From: a virus
Virus record (IMG/VR): IMGVR_UViG_3300034198_005941
Span: 1 to 25,771 of that record
Length of the DNA: 25,771 nucleotides
Reading direction: 5' to 3' (one strand)
Shown: piece after piece, positions 1 through 8,750 of the stretch
Layout: every line of letters starts with the position of its first letter
Position numbering within the stretch: the first letter of the stretch is position 1
The notes under the pieces: generated by a model
The model's database searches: none
Seen by the model: only the letters and a program-made list of their open reading frames with translations
What the model was told of the DNA's origin: nothing
Position numbers and translations under genes: made by a program

Positions 1-26
1 GGCTCTAACCATTGAGCTACAGGTTC
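1..26 (-). tRNA. tRNA, 5' part only (cut by window edge)
   Basis: Read on the minus strand from position 26, the sequence has the form of a tRNA 5' end: a 7-base acceptor strand GAACCTG, the linker TA, then a D-arm with stem GCTC/GAGC around the loop AATGGTTA. The anticodon, T-arm and 3' end lie outside the window, so the amino acid cannot be given. It lies just downstream of the DNA polymerase gene, with only a short AT-rich spacer between. tRNA genes are common in T4-like phages. Confidence 0.75.
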
Positions 27-59
27 ATTATTGTAATATACAGTATATATATTGGTTTG

Positions 60-2612
60 TCAAGAAAAGAAATCATCTAATGATGATGTTTTCTCTGTCT
101 TCCATCCAATACAATCAAGAATAATCTTGAGAGGATCAAGAAACGATTTCTCAAACTGAGTCTGATAATCAATATATTGTACCAAATCAAACTCTTGTGG
201 GATCACTTGTTGGAATGATATCACATTACTTTGAATTGGATTCGGTTCTTTGAGATAGATAAACTTGATCTTCTCTCCCTCATTGATCTTGGTATATTTC
301 TTGGTCAGTTTGTTCTTTTCAAGATGATAGTTATATAGAATGGAACCTCTAACATGAATTGGTGTACCCTTAGAAAACATACCAGACTTCTTATCTGTAT
401 ATTGTTCAATACCATTCACACCACGGGGAAATGCAATATCAGCAGGATCAAGCATTTCAAAATCTTTTCTAAACTTTTCAATAAAATTTATCATATCATT
501 CTCTGTACCATTGAGAATAACATCAATAGATTCCGACAACTTATCACGACATGCTGTGGGTGTAGATGACTTGATCATCTCAAGACCCATCACTTTTACT
601 TTAGGCTTAACATACTCTACACCTTCATTATTATACACATTAAGAATATAACGCTTTTTGGCTGTCCAAATACCTGTGTCAGCCAATGCTTCACGTTTCA
701 TCATCATTTTTTGTTGGTAGGCATTAGTATACTTAGCAAGATCGCTATAAGACCTGTCAATAAATGGTTGTATTTTAGTTTCACAAACCTTATCCAAGAA
801 CTGGATGATTTCTCTAGTTCCAGTATTTGGATTCTTTTCAATAATAGTTCTGCCCACCAATTCATCAAGAGAGAGATAAATTGAGTCTGTATCTGATGCA
901 ATTACATAGTCCTTATCTGTATTTCCTAACAACTTATTTAGATATTCGTTAAGTCTTTTTTCAATCCAACGAATAGCTAACTGACCAGCTGTTGTGATTG
1001 CTGATGCTTGACGAATATCAAAGAAACGGAAAAACTGATTGCCTAGTGCACCATAAGCTGAGTTTAGACATACTTTCTTGGCTAGTTGAAGATTATTATA
1101 TCTTGCTATTAATTTTTCAATCTCAATTCTCTTGAGTGAATCTGTTTCTTTCTCTAGATCCTTCTTTGCTTGAATTGCTTTCTTCTTATACACAGACCGA
1201 TCATTATACATATCTTCCATCATCTTAGCAAGAAAGCCTTGCTCTTTTGTACGGAAGAATTGACCATTTGGAGTCAGCGTACATGATTCATTAATGAGTC
1301 TGGAAGTGTCTATATGAGTCATTAATAGTTCATCAATTGTGATACTACAAGAGATAAGATTCCTCATAACATCTGTATACTCTTCAGGCTCGATCAACAT
1401 TTCTGGTGAAATATTAAACTGCATGATAAGATGTGGATACAGACTATTCAAGTCAAACGATGCAACCCAATTATGTTTACCGACTTGTGGATCTTTGACA
1501 TATGCTCCAATGTATGCGGAATCTTTGCTATGTCTCTCAAGTGGAGGAATAACAATGTCCATTTTCTTGAGATGATTATAGATCAGAGCATCCCACATTC
1601 TTGTTTGCTGAAATACATCTTCATAGTTTGTTCTAGAGTCATAAGCCAGAGTCAATGCTAGATCAATAAGTTTTAACTTATCATCTAGTTTGTCAACAAG
1701 TTCAACGTCTCTGATATTATATTCAATGAACTTCTGATAGTTATCACGATATAGTGTATGAAGATTGCCATATTCTTCATATGACATTTTGCGTTCATTC
1801 AATTCAACATGACAGATAGCGTCCAACTTGTATGATTCTTGTGAAGCACCACCAGGAGAAAACTTCTTATACAATTCAATATAATCAAGAACTGCAATAC
1901 CTAATGGTACATATGTTTTCTGTTCACGACCCATGATATTAACAATACGTTCATTCAATGTATTCCATGGTGACAATCTCTTTGCAAAGTCTTCACCCAA
2001 GAGTTTTGTAATGCGATTTACCAGATATGGAATATCAAAAAACTTGACATTCCAGCCAGTGATGATATCGGGATAATTACCTGTCCATTCATCAATAAAT
2101 CGTTTGATGAGATCAATTTCATCAGAGCATCGGACATAACGCACATCATCACGGCTGTTGTTAAATTCACCACAACCAAAGACAACGAATCTGTCTTGTG
2201 TCTTCATAGTAATTGCTGTGATAGGTTCAAAAGCAGTAGAAGGCTCAGGGAAACCATTCTCTGAGCCAACCTCAATATCAATATTACAGATTGTGATATG
2301 ATCTCTATCCCAGTCTACATCATCTGGATGTTGTTCTGAGATAAAGGCATATTCATACTTTTGCATTCCATAGATTTTGAAATTCTCTACGGACTCATAT
2401 TGCCCAACAAAATTCCGACAATCACGAATATTACCAGGAGCAATATCGGATACATATTCACCTCGGATTGTACGAAACTTTGTTGGCTTCTGTGATGTTA
2501 CGAATAGTGTAGGATTATAATCAATCTTCTGTTTAATCTTTTTACCGTTTTGAACACCTCTGAATAGAATACGGGAACCATATACTTGAACATTTGTGTA
2601 AAACGATTTCAT
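60..2612 (-). CDS. 43: DNA polymerase, family B (T4 gp43-like)
   Basis: Replicative DNA polymerase with 3'-5' proofreading, 850 residues (T4 gp43 is about 900). The exonuclease motifs are visible: Exo I IDIEV with D112 and E114, Exo II GWNVKFFDIPY with D193, and Exo III YNIRDVELVD with D302. The polymerase motifs follow: motif A FDLNSLYP with D387, motif B KKVCLNSAYG near 512-521, motif C SDTDS with D574 and D576, and a KKRY motif further on. The last residues, SLDDFFS, look like the short C-terminal peptide by which such polymerases bind the sliding clamp (inferred). The start has AGGAG seven bases upstream. The gene follows the 103-residue ORF by eight bases. In T4 it follows regA directly; here about 16 kb separate them. 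Confidence 0.98.
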   Translation of the reverse strand: MKSFYTNVQVYGSRILFRGVQNGKKIKQKIDYNPTLFVTSQKPTKFRTIRGEYVSDIAPGNIRDCRNFVGQYESVENFKIYGMQKYEYAFISEQHPDDVDWDRDHITICNIDIEVGSENGFPEPSTAFEPITAITMKTQDRFVVFGCGEFNNSRDDVRYVRCSDEIDLIKRFIDEWTGNYPDIITGWNVKFFDIPYLVNRITKLLGEDFAKRLSPWNTLNERIVNIMGREQKTYVPLGIAVLDYIELYKKFSPGGASQESYKLDAICHVELNERKMSYEEYGNLHTLYRDNYQKFIEYNIRDVELVDKLDDKLKLIDLALTLAYDSRTNYEDVFQQTRMWDALIYNHLKKMDIVIPPLERHSKDSAYIGAYVKDPQVGKHNWVASFDLNSLYPHLIMQFNISPEMLIEPEEYTDVMRNLISCSITIDELLMTHIDTSRLINESCTLTPNGQFFRTKEQGFLAKMMEDMYNDRSVYKKKAIQAKKDLEKETDSLKRIEIEKLIARYNNLQLAKKVCLNSAYGALGNQFFRFFDIRQASAITTAGQLAIRWIEKRLNEYLNKLLGNTDKDYVIASDTDSIYLSLDELVGRTIIEKNPNTGTREIIQFLDKVCETKIQPFIDRSYSDLAKYTNAYQQKMMMKREALADTGIWTAKKRYILNVYNNEGVEYVKPKVKVMGLEMIKSSTPTACRDKLSESIDVILNGTENDMINFIEKFRKDFEMLDPADIAFPRGVNGIEQYTDKKSGMFSKGTPIHVRGSILYNYHLEKNKLTKKYTKINEGEKIKFIYLKEPNPIQSNVISFQQVIPQEFDLVQYIDYQTQFEKSFLDPLKIILDCIGWKTEKTSSLDDFFS

Positions 2613-2620
2613 TAACTCTC

Positions 2621-2932
2621 CTATGTAGGAAGAATGAGATTGGATGAAGGAGTAATAATCTTACTAAAGATCATATTATACTGATCAATAAACTCCTTGA
2701 TTGGATTCATTATAGCAATTACATGGAGTTTGTCAATAGAAATTTCTTTGTCATCCGAGAACTCTGCCCAAGGTGCCAATCCAACTGATGGCTGTTGTGA
2801 TTGTGTCTTGGGTGGCATCATGATAATAAGTGTGGGATTGGAAACTTTCAAGATTCCAACTGAATCACTGATAACTTCTGCCATAAGTTGTTCGCCTGTA
2901 ATTAATTTAATTAGTTTGATATTCTTGGTCAT
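2621..2932 (-). CDS. Small conserved-looking phage protein, possibly Sm-like
   Basis: 103 residues, not firmly recognised. The N-terminal half (IKLITGEQLMAEV, then a run of alternating hydrophobics) and the later segment EISIDKLHVIAIMNP have the strand pattern of a small beta-barrel such as an Sm/LSm fold. This is a pattern impression only. A proline/glutamine-rich insert (residues about 40-52) lies between the halves. The start has a strong GGAG eight bases upstream, inside the end of the preceding gene, and the two overlap by four bases (ATGA), suggesting coupled translation. It lies directly before the polymerase gene and probably shares its mRNA. No membrane segment or signal peptide is seen. 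Confidence 0.75.
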   Translation of the reverse strand: MTKNIKLIKLITGEQLMAEVISDSVGILKVSNPTLIIMMPPKTQSQQPSVGLAPWAEFSDDKEISIDKLHVIAIMNPIKEFIDQYNMIFSKIITPSSNLILPT

Positions 2933-3126
2933 GCTACTATCTCCATTATAAAGTCAAACACATCTGTTGTAATCCATTTTTCAGGGATCAATGTCATCTT
3001 GACACCTGATTCGTTAATATATGTATAAGAGTTTTCATAGTCCATAATTTTGACTATCTTCTCCCATCTCTTGTCCCACTCACGTTGAATGATTTGAGTT
3101 TCAAGAATTACCATATCTTTTTTCAT
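2929..3126 (-). CDS. Small hypothetical protein
   Basis: 65 residues, charged at the N-terminus and rich in W, I and V, with no motif I recognise. AGGA lies seven bases before the ATG. The stop overlaps the next start as ATGA, and the methyltransferase gene upstream ends 11 bases away. This packing and the good ribosome binding site support a real gene between the glycan island and the replication gene 43. Function unknown. Confidence 0.65.
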   Translation of the reverse strand: MKKDMVILETQIIQREWDKRWEKIVKIMDYENSYTYINESGVKMTLIPEKWITTDVFDFIMEIVA

Positions 3127-3137
3127 ATTTTATCCTA

Positions 3138-3704
3138 TTATTTGAAATAATACCACACATCGTTTACTGTAGTGAGAACTTGTTTATTAATTTTTCCTGC
3201 AAATTCATCAACAGATTTGTTGATAGCAGGAATTGTCTTGTAGTCATGACCACAAAATAGACCAGACTCTTTTAGTTTTGGCCAATAATTATAACAATCT
3301 CTTAGTGTTTGATTATATTCATGAAGACCGTCAATAAACACAAAGTCTACAGAACTGTTAACAAATTGTTCTACTGCTTCATCAGAAGTCATACGAAGAA
3401 GTTTGTATCTATCTTTATATGGCTTCATTGTATTCATAAATTTTCTCAACACATCTTCACGATCATTGAGATTATTACCATTCCAATCAATATAAGACAT
3501 ATATGGATCTATACAATACAAAAACAAATCTTTTCGTGTCTCTAATAGATATGAAGCTGTTTCTCCAACATCTGATCCAATTTCAATACCAACTGGATTT
3601 TTAATATCTTTGATCAGATCAATAATACCTTGACCAGAACATTGATATGAATTTTTGTATGAAGTCACACCACTTGATGTATTATATGTAATAAACTCAG
3701 TCAT
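3138..3704 (-). CDS. SAM-dependent methyltransferase (Methyltransf_24-like), copy 1
   Basis: 188 residues with a class I methyltransferase core: motif I VGIEIGSDVGET, the acidic strand end YCIDPY, and FVFIDGLHEY followed by GLFCGHDY. The family (Methyltransf_24, related to metal-dependent sugar O-methyltransferases of the TylF/NovP type) methylates small molecules or sugars, so O-methylation of a glycan is a reasonable guess in this setting. I chose the ATG at 3704 because GGAG lies nine bases upstream and the overlap with the preceding gene is then only eight bases; an in-frame start at 3746 would overlap by 50. It is clearly paralogous to the gene at 6400-6933 (shared DW..x..NDRE, IDGLHxY, NYWPKLK, GLFCGHD). 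Confidence 0.9.
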   Translation of the reverse strand: MTEFITYNTSSGVTSYKNSYQCSGQGIIDLIKDIKNPVGIEIGSDVGETASYLLETRKDLFLYCIDPYMSYIDWNGNNLNDREDVLRKFMNTMKPYKDRYKLLRMTSDEAVEQFVNSSVDFVFIDGLHEYNQTLRDCYNYWPKLKESGLFCGHDYKTIPAINKSVDEFAGKINKQVLTTVNDVWYYFK

Positions 3705-4389
3705 CTTTAAATTCTCCACTTGGTGAGATAAAACCACTGACACCAATCTTGTCTAGTTCTACAACTTTGTGTTTGCTTAAAAACTTATACATTGAATGTT
3801 CAACATTGATATCATACAGAATTGAATCATTAATCATATTAACAATTTCATCTCTATATGTATTCAACAAAGAATAGTCCATGTGATATAGTCTTGTTTC
3901 ATAGAACTTTTTAGCGTTTGCTTGGTCTTGTTTCTCTATTGGCATCCAACTATCAAACGATTTGAGAAATACAAAAGAATCTTTATACTCAAATCCAGGT
4001 TTAAAGTTATCATTGAGCACATATCTGCCTGATATTTTATAGATGCGTTTTCCTTCTACAGTATTCTTTTTGAACCAATCAAGAAAATGAAACAGACAAA
4101 GATTCTCAATGAATATCTTGAATCCTTTTTGAGCATATGTTCTGACTTCTGGATAATCGTATGCTTTAAAAATATGAACACCCATAGACTCAATTACTTT
4201 TAACTTATCTACATCAGGATCTTCTGTTGATCCTTCAATTAGATACATTGTTGAGTTTTCTGGTCCATATTTCTTGATAGATTCTATCGTTTGTATTGTT
4301 TGTTTGAATCTTTCTTCTTTGTTATATAATGATAGATGATCTACTGTTCGTAGGGCTGAAGTAATTAAAAAGATACCATCATATGTCAT
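3697..4389 (-). CDS. Probable glycosyltransferase of unknown family
   Basis: 230 residues. The segment YKISGRYVLNDNF (about 117-129) resembles a motif seen in phage and bacterial proteins encoded in polysaccharide loci. The N-terminus (GIFLITSAL, then a helix and MYLIEGST) fits a nucleotide-binding alpha/beta fold. No clear DxD is seen, so catalysis is not proven. It lies inside a run of glycosyltransferase genes, overlapping the gene before it by 11 bases and the methyltransferase after it by eight. Assignment rests on context and a partial motif. Confidence 0.7.
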   Translation of the reverse strand: MTYDGIFLITSALRTVDHLSLYNKEERFKQTIQTIESIKKYGPENSTMYLIEGSTEDPDVDKLKVIESMGVHIFKAYDYPEVRTYAQKGFKIFIENLCLFHFLDWFKKNTVEGKRIYKISGRYVLNDNFKPGFEYKDSFVFLKSFDSWMPIEKQDQANAKKFYETRLYHMDYSLLNTYRDEIVNMINDSILYDINVEHSMYKFLSKHKVVELDKIGVSGFISPSGEFKDD

Positions 4390-5146
4390 TTTCTACATAA
4401 TATCCATTGTTTGATCTGACATTAAATGCTTTGGTATTTTCTTTTGCGCAAATCCAGAACTCATCTCTAAATCTATTTGCCAAATTTTGATACCATGGTT
4501 CAGTAGAATTTTTCTTGAAGTTAATCCACCAAGTATCATCTCGTGGATCTGGTAGTGCTTTGATATGTTCAGATTTAGACCACCAGAAGTTGCCTCTAAA
4601 ATGTGGTGGTGATAGTTGATAATCTATACCAGCAGCATCATGTGTCCCTAAAGAATCTGTACACACCCTCCAATAATTTATAACACCATGATTCATGAGT
4701 TGACGCCACAGATGTCTGTTCTTGAATTTGGATGCATGACCATGTTTGATAAGACAGTTTGATACTGCTGTAACTGCTTTGGTATGAAGATACATAACAT
4801 TCATATCTTCATTTTTGCAATCATCATAAATCTTAGATAGAGTATGTGTCTCACTAAAAGGCTTTGCTTCATCACCTTGAAGATATGACCAATCTTCAAG
4901 CATTTCAAAATCATTCTTATAGGTACTCATAACAAATTCAAGTTCTATATTAACAGGAAATGAAGTGCACAAGTTCTTAAATACATCCATCACTTTCTTG
5001 TCATTCTTTGTAATCGCTGTAATTTTAATCTTATCTGCATTTGATAAGATTCCACTTTTTTCCATCATGCAGAATTGATCTGTCATAATATGTGCCCATG
5101 AATAATAATCATCTAGATAAGCATGGTAATATATTCTGTTTGTCAT
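4379..5146 (-). CDS. Probable glycosyltransferase (NFWW-motif type)
   Basis: 255 residues. MYLHTKAVT (about 118-126), the block GTHDAAGIDY, NFWWSKSEHIKALPDP (186-201) and the late EFWI match a recurring pattern in bacterial and phage glycan-locus proteins (HTKG, then NFWWA.x.Y...LP, then an acidic pair) treated as glycosyltransferases. That family knowledge is general, and the donor and acceptor are unknown. The start overlaps the stop of the C-methyltransferase gene as ATGA, with only a weak ribosome binding site, so translation is probably coupled. Confidence 0.8.
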   Translation of the reverse strand: MTNRIYYHAYLDDYYSWAHIMTDQFCMMEKSGILSNADKIKITAITKNDKKVMDVFKNLCTSFPVNIELEFVMSTYKNDFEMLEDWSYLQGDEAKPFSETHTLSKIYDDCKNEDMNVMYLHTKAVTAVSNCLIKHGHASKFKNRHLWRQLMNHGVINYWRVCTDSLGTHDAAGIDYQLSPPHFRGNFWWSKSEHIKALPDPRDDTWWINFKKNSTEPWYQNLANRFRDEFWICAKENTKAFNVRSNNGYYVENDI

Positions 5147-6396
5147 TTTTTAAACTCAACTTTTGGAAAATATGTGATAAAGTGATCATCTGCATTTGGT
5201 CTAATTGATTTGATTTTTGCTCGTATTTCATCAAAGAAATTCCATGCTAAAGGAACAAATATCATATTATCATTGGTTTTAATACTATCTGAACCTAAAA
5301 TGGGAATACCACGTCCAGGAGTAAATCTATTTTGTTTGAAAGGATTATCATCAACAATCCAGTCAAGATCAATATTGGTGCAATTTAGCAATGTCATACC
5401 TTTGGCGGCTGCACCATAGCCAACAATTTTCGCAGTCTTGTCAACTGATCTGCAAGCAAAAATGATATCTTTTAGTTTTTTTGCAATATACTCACAGTTA
5501 CTAGCATAATTAATATATGTTTGTTCTGACAATAGACCAGCTTTTCTTTCCATTGCAATGTGATTTGCAATATTAGCAGGGCGTGACATATTCTTGTTTC
5601 TTGAGATAACAAAGATATAACTATTGCCATGAAGTGGACACTTGACAACATCAACCAAATACATACCTGATCGTTTGCATAGTTCATTCATTGAGTTTAT
5701 ATTATAGAATGAAATGTGCTCATGATAAATTGTATCAAACTCATTATTTTTTATCATATCTGCTTGAGATGTTTGAACAAACAAAAGTGATTCTTCTGAC
5801 ATGAGATTTCTAGCAGCAGTCAAAAATGCTTTGGGATCATAGTTATGAGCAAATACATTTTGTGCAACTAGAACATCAACAAGTTGCATACTATGTAACT
5901 TAAGAAAATCCATAACAAATTTTAAATCAAAAAAAGTAGGATATACATTGTGTTTATTTGATGATATTTTATATAAATTTTCTGCTGGATCAACACCAAA
6001 TGTTGAAATATTTTTTTCTTTATAGAAATCAAGTTGTGATCCGTCATTACATCCAATATCTAAAACTGAATAAGGGATAAACGTATTTTGCAACTTAAAA
6101 TATTCAATAGTATAATCAGCAAACCATTTAAAGTGATCTTTCATAGTTTGTGAAGTACCTGAAACATACAGATAGTCCTTGAACATAAGTTTAGGATCAA
6201 CTGCATGTGTCAATTGAACATGAAAGCAATCATTGCAACGATTGATTGCTAAAGGAAATTCATCCTGTTTCTCACACTTACTAAGTTTGTATGAGTTTGC
6301 GAGTGGTTGATTATTCAGATCAAGAGTAAGTTTTAAGTTTTCTGAGCCACATGCTAAACAATGATTTAATTTCATCATATTATTAACAAATGTCAT
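5143..6396 (-). CDS. Sugar C-methyltransferase (NovU/TylC3/TcaB9-like)
   Basis: 417 residues with the three-part layout of this family. An N-terminal zinc site has C13xxC16 and C54xxC57. The SAM-binding core has VLDIGCNDGS at 111-120 and the catalytic-type YHEH at 224-227. A C-terminal domain has GYGAAAKG (326-333) and DDNPFKQ. The family adds a methyl group to C-3 (or a neighbouring carbon) of dTDP- or related 4-keto-deoxysugars, giving branched sugars. The RmlB-like dehydratase that would make a 4-keto-6-deoxysugar is two genes upstream, which fits one pathway. A C-3 enzyme would normally also need a 2,3-dehydratase, not seen here. AAGGA precedes the start. Confidence 0.94.
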   Translation of the reverse strand: MTFVNNMMKLNHCLACGSENLKLTLDLNNQPLANSYKLSKCEKQDEFPLAINRCNDCFHVQLTHAVDPKLMFKDYLYVSGTSQTMKDHFKWFADYTIEYFKLQNTFIPYSVLDIGCNDGSQLDFYKEKNISTFGVDPAENLYKISSNKHNVYPTFFDLKFVMDFLKLHSMQLVDVLVAQNVFAHNYDPKAFLTAARNLMSEESLLFVQTSQADMIKNNEFDTIYHEHISFYNINSMNELCKRSGMYLVDVVKCPLHGNSYIFVISRNKNMSRPANIANHIAMERKAGLLSEQTYINYASNCEYIAKKLKDIIFACRSVDKTAKIVGYGAAAKGMTLLNCTNIDLDWIVDDNPFKQNRFTPGRGIPILGSDSIKTNDNMIFVPLAWNFFDEIRAKIKSIRPNADDHFITYFPKVEFKK

Positions 6397-6399
6397 ATT

Positions 6400-6933
6400 C
6401 TATTCCTTATACCAGTACCACACATCTTGTGGAACAACATTGATAGAACGAACAACTTGACTTGCAAAATGTACTACAGCATTATGTACATCTTGTATGG
6501 TATTAAAGTCATGTCCACAGAACAATCCACCACTCTTGAGTTTTGGCCAATAGTTCTGACAATCTTTAAGTACCTGTTCATATGTATGTAGACCATCAAC
6601 AAAAATAAAATCTATACTTTGATCTTCAAACATACTTACAGCATCATCAGATGTTTTGCGAACATGAACGAATCTATTACCAAAAACACCTGTTCGTTCT
6701 GTCATAATAGACATAACACGTTCACGGTCATTTACTTCAGATCCATACCAATCATTATATGTAATATATGGATCAACACCATATAAAACAGAATTTGGCA
6801 GAGAATTTAACAGATGAACACTTGTTGTGCCATAATCAACACCAATTTCAATACCAACTAGATTGCTTCTTCCCAGGAGAAGAGAAGGGATTCCTTCTCC
6901 TGGCAACCAACCAAGTGCTTCATATTGTGTCAT
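6400..6933 (-). CDS. SAM-dependent methyltransferase (Methyltransf_24-like), copy 2
   Basis: 177 residues. Motif I is VGIEIGVDYGTTS, followed by YGVDPYITYNDW, FIFVDGLHTYEQ, NYWPKLKSGGLFCGHDF and a C-terminal DVWYWY. All of these align with copy 1 at 3138-3704, so the two are paralogs; the N-termini differ. It starts inside the stop of the RmlB-like gene (ATGA overlap) and ends four bases before the C-methyltransferase. It is therefore sandwiched between two sugar-nucleotide enzymes, which makes O- or N-methylation of the same deoxysugar plausible but unproven. Confidence 0.91.
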   Translation of the reverse strand: MTQYEALGWLPGEGIPSLLLGRSNLVGIEIGVDYGTTSVHLLNSLPNSVLYGVDPYITYNDWYGSEVNDRERVMSIMTERTGVFGNRFVHVRKTSDDAVSMFEDQSIDFIFVDGLHTYEQVLKDCQNYWPKLKSGGLFCGHDFNTIQDVHNAVVHFASQVVRSINVVPQDVWYWYKE

Positions 6934-7967
6934 AGATTAATCCAATCTGGGTTTTTCATTGACCAGTCCACAACTTCTTTGATGCGTTCACGAAGAGTAA
7001 ATCGTGGTTCCCATCCAAGTTGACGCATGAAATCACCAGACAAAGCATAACGTAGATCATGACCAGGACGTGATGTATGAAAATCAATCATTTCATACTT
7101 TAATTCTTTGCCTTGACAATCTGCAATATACTTAGCCATTTGAAGATTATTAATTTCTTCTTTGCCGACAACATTGAACTTATGACATTTAGCACCACCA
7201 AAGTCTGGTTCATATGCTAACTTTAGTTGTTCTTCATTAAGATTTAGAAGAAAGTGAATTGCATCAGCCACATCTGATCCATGAATATAGAATCGTGAAC
7301 CAGGAATAGTCTTTGTAGAATCAGAATGAATAAAGACAGTATCATTGTCTCTAACTTTACGAATGCACATAGGAATGTACTTCTCTGGATGTTGACGTGG
7401 TCCAAAGACATTCATTGTATGTGTGATAAAGATAGGAAGTTTATATGTGTTCTCAAATGCAACTGCCAACTCTTCACCACCTGCTTTGGATGCAGAATAT
7501 GGATTGCTGCAATTGTATCTATCCTTCTCTTTATAATTGACACCATTTGGTGCAGGTCCAAATACTTCATCTGTTGAGAAATAGATGAAACGCTTTAGAT
7601 TCTTTTGTTCACGTGCAAAATTGAGGATGTTACAAGTACCAACAACATTGTCCATCACAAATTCCATTGGATGTGTGATAGAACGATCCACGTGACTTGA
7701 TGCTGCTAGATGAATAATATATTCAAACTCACCTAGCATATTCTTGAGTAGTGTATTGATTTCTGCTTTTAGATCATGAAATACAACTTTTACACGTTTT
7801 CTATCTTCTTTAGGAAAAACAGAAACAACACTATCAAGTCTGTTCAAGTTGCCTGAATAGTCAAGGCGATCAAGAGAAACAATTTCCCAATCAGTTTCTT
7901 TAAGAATCATTTCTACAACATGATGACCAATGAAGCCTGCGCCACCAGTTAAAAGCACTCTTGTCAT
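6930..7967 (-). CDS. NDP-sugar 4,6-dehydratase (RmlB-like)
   Basis: 345 residues, extended short-chain dehydrogenase. GGAGFIG at 8-14 binds NAD. HLAASSHVDRSI (86-97) and the catalytic set STDEVFG (T132, D133, E134) with Y157xxxK161 are typical of dTDP-glucose 4,6-dehydratase (RmlB), usually about 350 residues. It would convert an NDP-hexose (dTDP-glucose is the usual substrate) to the 4-keto-6-deoxy sugar. The DxE pair distinguishes it from simple epimerases. AGAGGT precedes the ATG. The methyltransferase copy 2 and C-methyltransferase genes follow directly. No nucleotidyltransferase (RmlA) is seen here, so the substrate would come from the host or elsewhere in the genome. Confidence 0.93.
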   Translation of the reverse strand: MTRVLLTGGAGFIGHHVVEMILKETDWEIVSLDRLDYSGNLNRLDSVVSVFPKEDRKRVKVVFHDLKAEINTLLKNMLGEFEYIIHLAASSHVDRSITHPMEFVMDNVVGTCNILNFAREQKNLKRFIYFSTDEVFGPAPNGVNYKEKDRYNCSNPYSASKAGGEELAVAFENTYKLPIFITHTMNVFGPRQHPEKYIPMCIRKVRDNDTVFIHSDSTKTIPGSRFYIHGSDVADAIHFLLNLNEEQLKLAYEPDFGGAKCHKFNVVGKEEINNLQMAKYIADCQGKELKYEMIDFHTSRPGHDLRYALSGDFMRQLGWEPRFTLRERIKEVVDWSMKNPDWINL

Positions 7968-7979
7968 TATAATACCTCT

Positions 7980-8750
7980 TTATTGATTTTTGTGAGAAAA
8001 GTCTACACTTGCTCTCTTTTGAATGAACTCTTGAATTTCTGGATCGTCTTTTTGATCATCACGAGGAGCAAACAATGCTCTTACACGATTTTCTGACGAA
8101 GCAGGAGCGGGTTGAATGAAATAAGCAGCAATACTTTTTCTTACAACACCTTCTGGACAATCAATATGTTTTGGAAGACCGTGCCAAGAATTTTGTGTAG
8201 TATCAAAGATTATAGCACGATTAAAAATATTGTCAACCACTTTTACACATTCTTTTGGTTGATTGTTATCATAATCATGTGACCATAGTTCTAGACCACC
8301 ACCCCATTCTTTTTTCCAATCTTTGGAAAGATACACGATAATATTTAATTTTCTTTGTTGTCCTGTTTTGGGATGCAGATTATAATCAAGATGGACATTG
8401 TTGACTCCACCTTTACTATGCATGTGCCAACCACCACCATTAAGACCATAATCAAGAGCAAGTTGATCTGTTCCAGAAAGCATTTTCATTTGTTTTAATA
8501 TTTTTTCATTGCCAAATTCCAAGAAAGCACGATAAGTGCATGATGGAAATCTATCCCAATGATTGTTTGATTTTTTATTTTCTAATGGATTATTGAGATT
8601 GTTGATTGTTGGATCATTATAGTCAGGAAATTCTTCTGATAGTTTGTCTGCAACTTCTGGTGTAAAGAAATTGTCAATTACCACATGATTGAATGGAACT
8701 GCTGCATCATATTCAGTATAAATTTTAAACCAATCTAATTCACGAATCAT
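7980..8750 (-). CDS. 2-oxoglutarate/Fe(II)-dependent dioxygenase (prolyl-hydroxylase type)
   Basis: 256 residues with the double-stranded beta-helix signature. The iron ligands are H120xD122 in VHLDYN and H190 in SWHGLP, and R204 in RKSIAAYF would bind 2-oxoglutarate. GGGLELWSH and NRAIIFDT are the usual flanking strands. Such enzymes hydroxylate proline, small molecules or sugars using O2 and 2-oxoglutarate. The substrate here is unknown; sugar, lipid or virion-protein hydroxylation are all possible. It overlaps the upstream DUF707-like gene by four bases (ATGA) and lies in the glycan island, which suggests a glycan-linked role. 2OG oxygenases are common in marine T4-like phages. Confidence 0.93.
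   Translation of the reverse strand: MIRELDWFKIYTEYDAAVPFNHVVIDNFFTPEVADKLSEEFPDYNDPTINNLNNPLENKKSNNHWDRFPSCTYRAFLEFGNEKILKQMKMLSGTDQLALDYGLNGGGWHMHSKGGVNNVHLDYNLHPKTGQQRKLNIIVYLSKDWKKEWGGGLELWSHDYDNNQPKECVKVVDNIFNRAIIFDTTQNSWHGLPKHIDCPEGVVRKSIAAYFIQPAPASSENRVRALFAPRDDQKDDPEIQEFIQKRASVDFSHKNQ

Noticed and set aside
36-48. AT-rich imperfect palindrome between the tRNA and gene 43
   Set aside because: ATATAC/GTATAT around one base is expected by chance in such AT-rich spacer, and it lacks a T run for a terminator.
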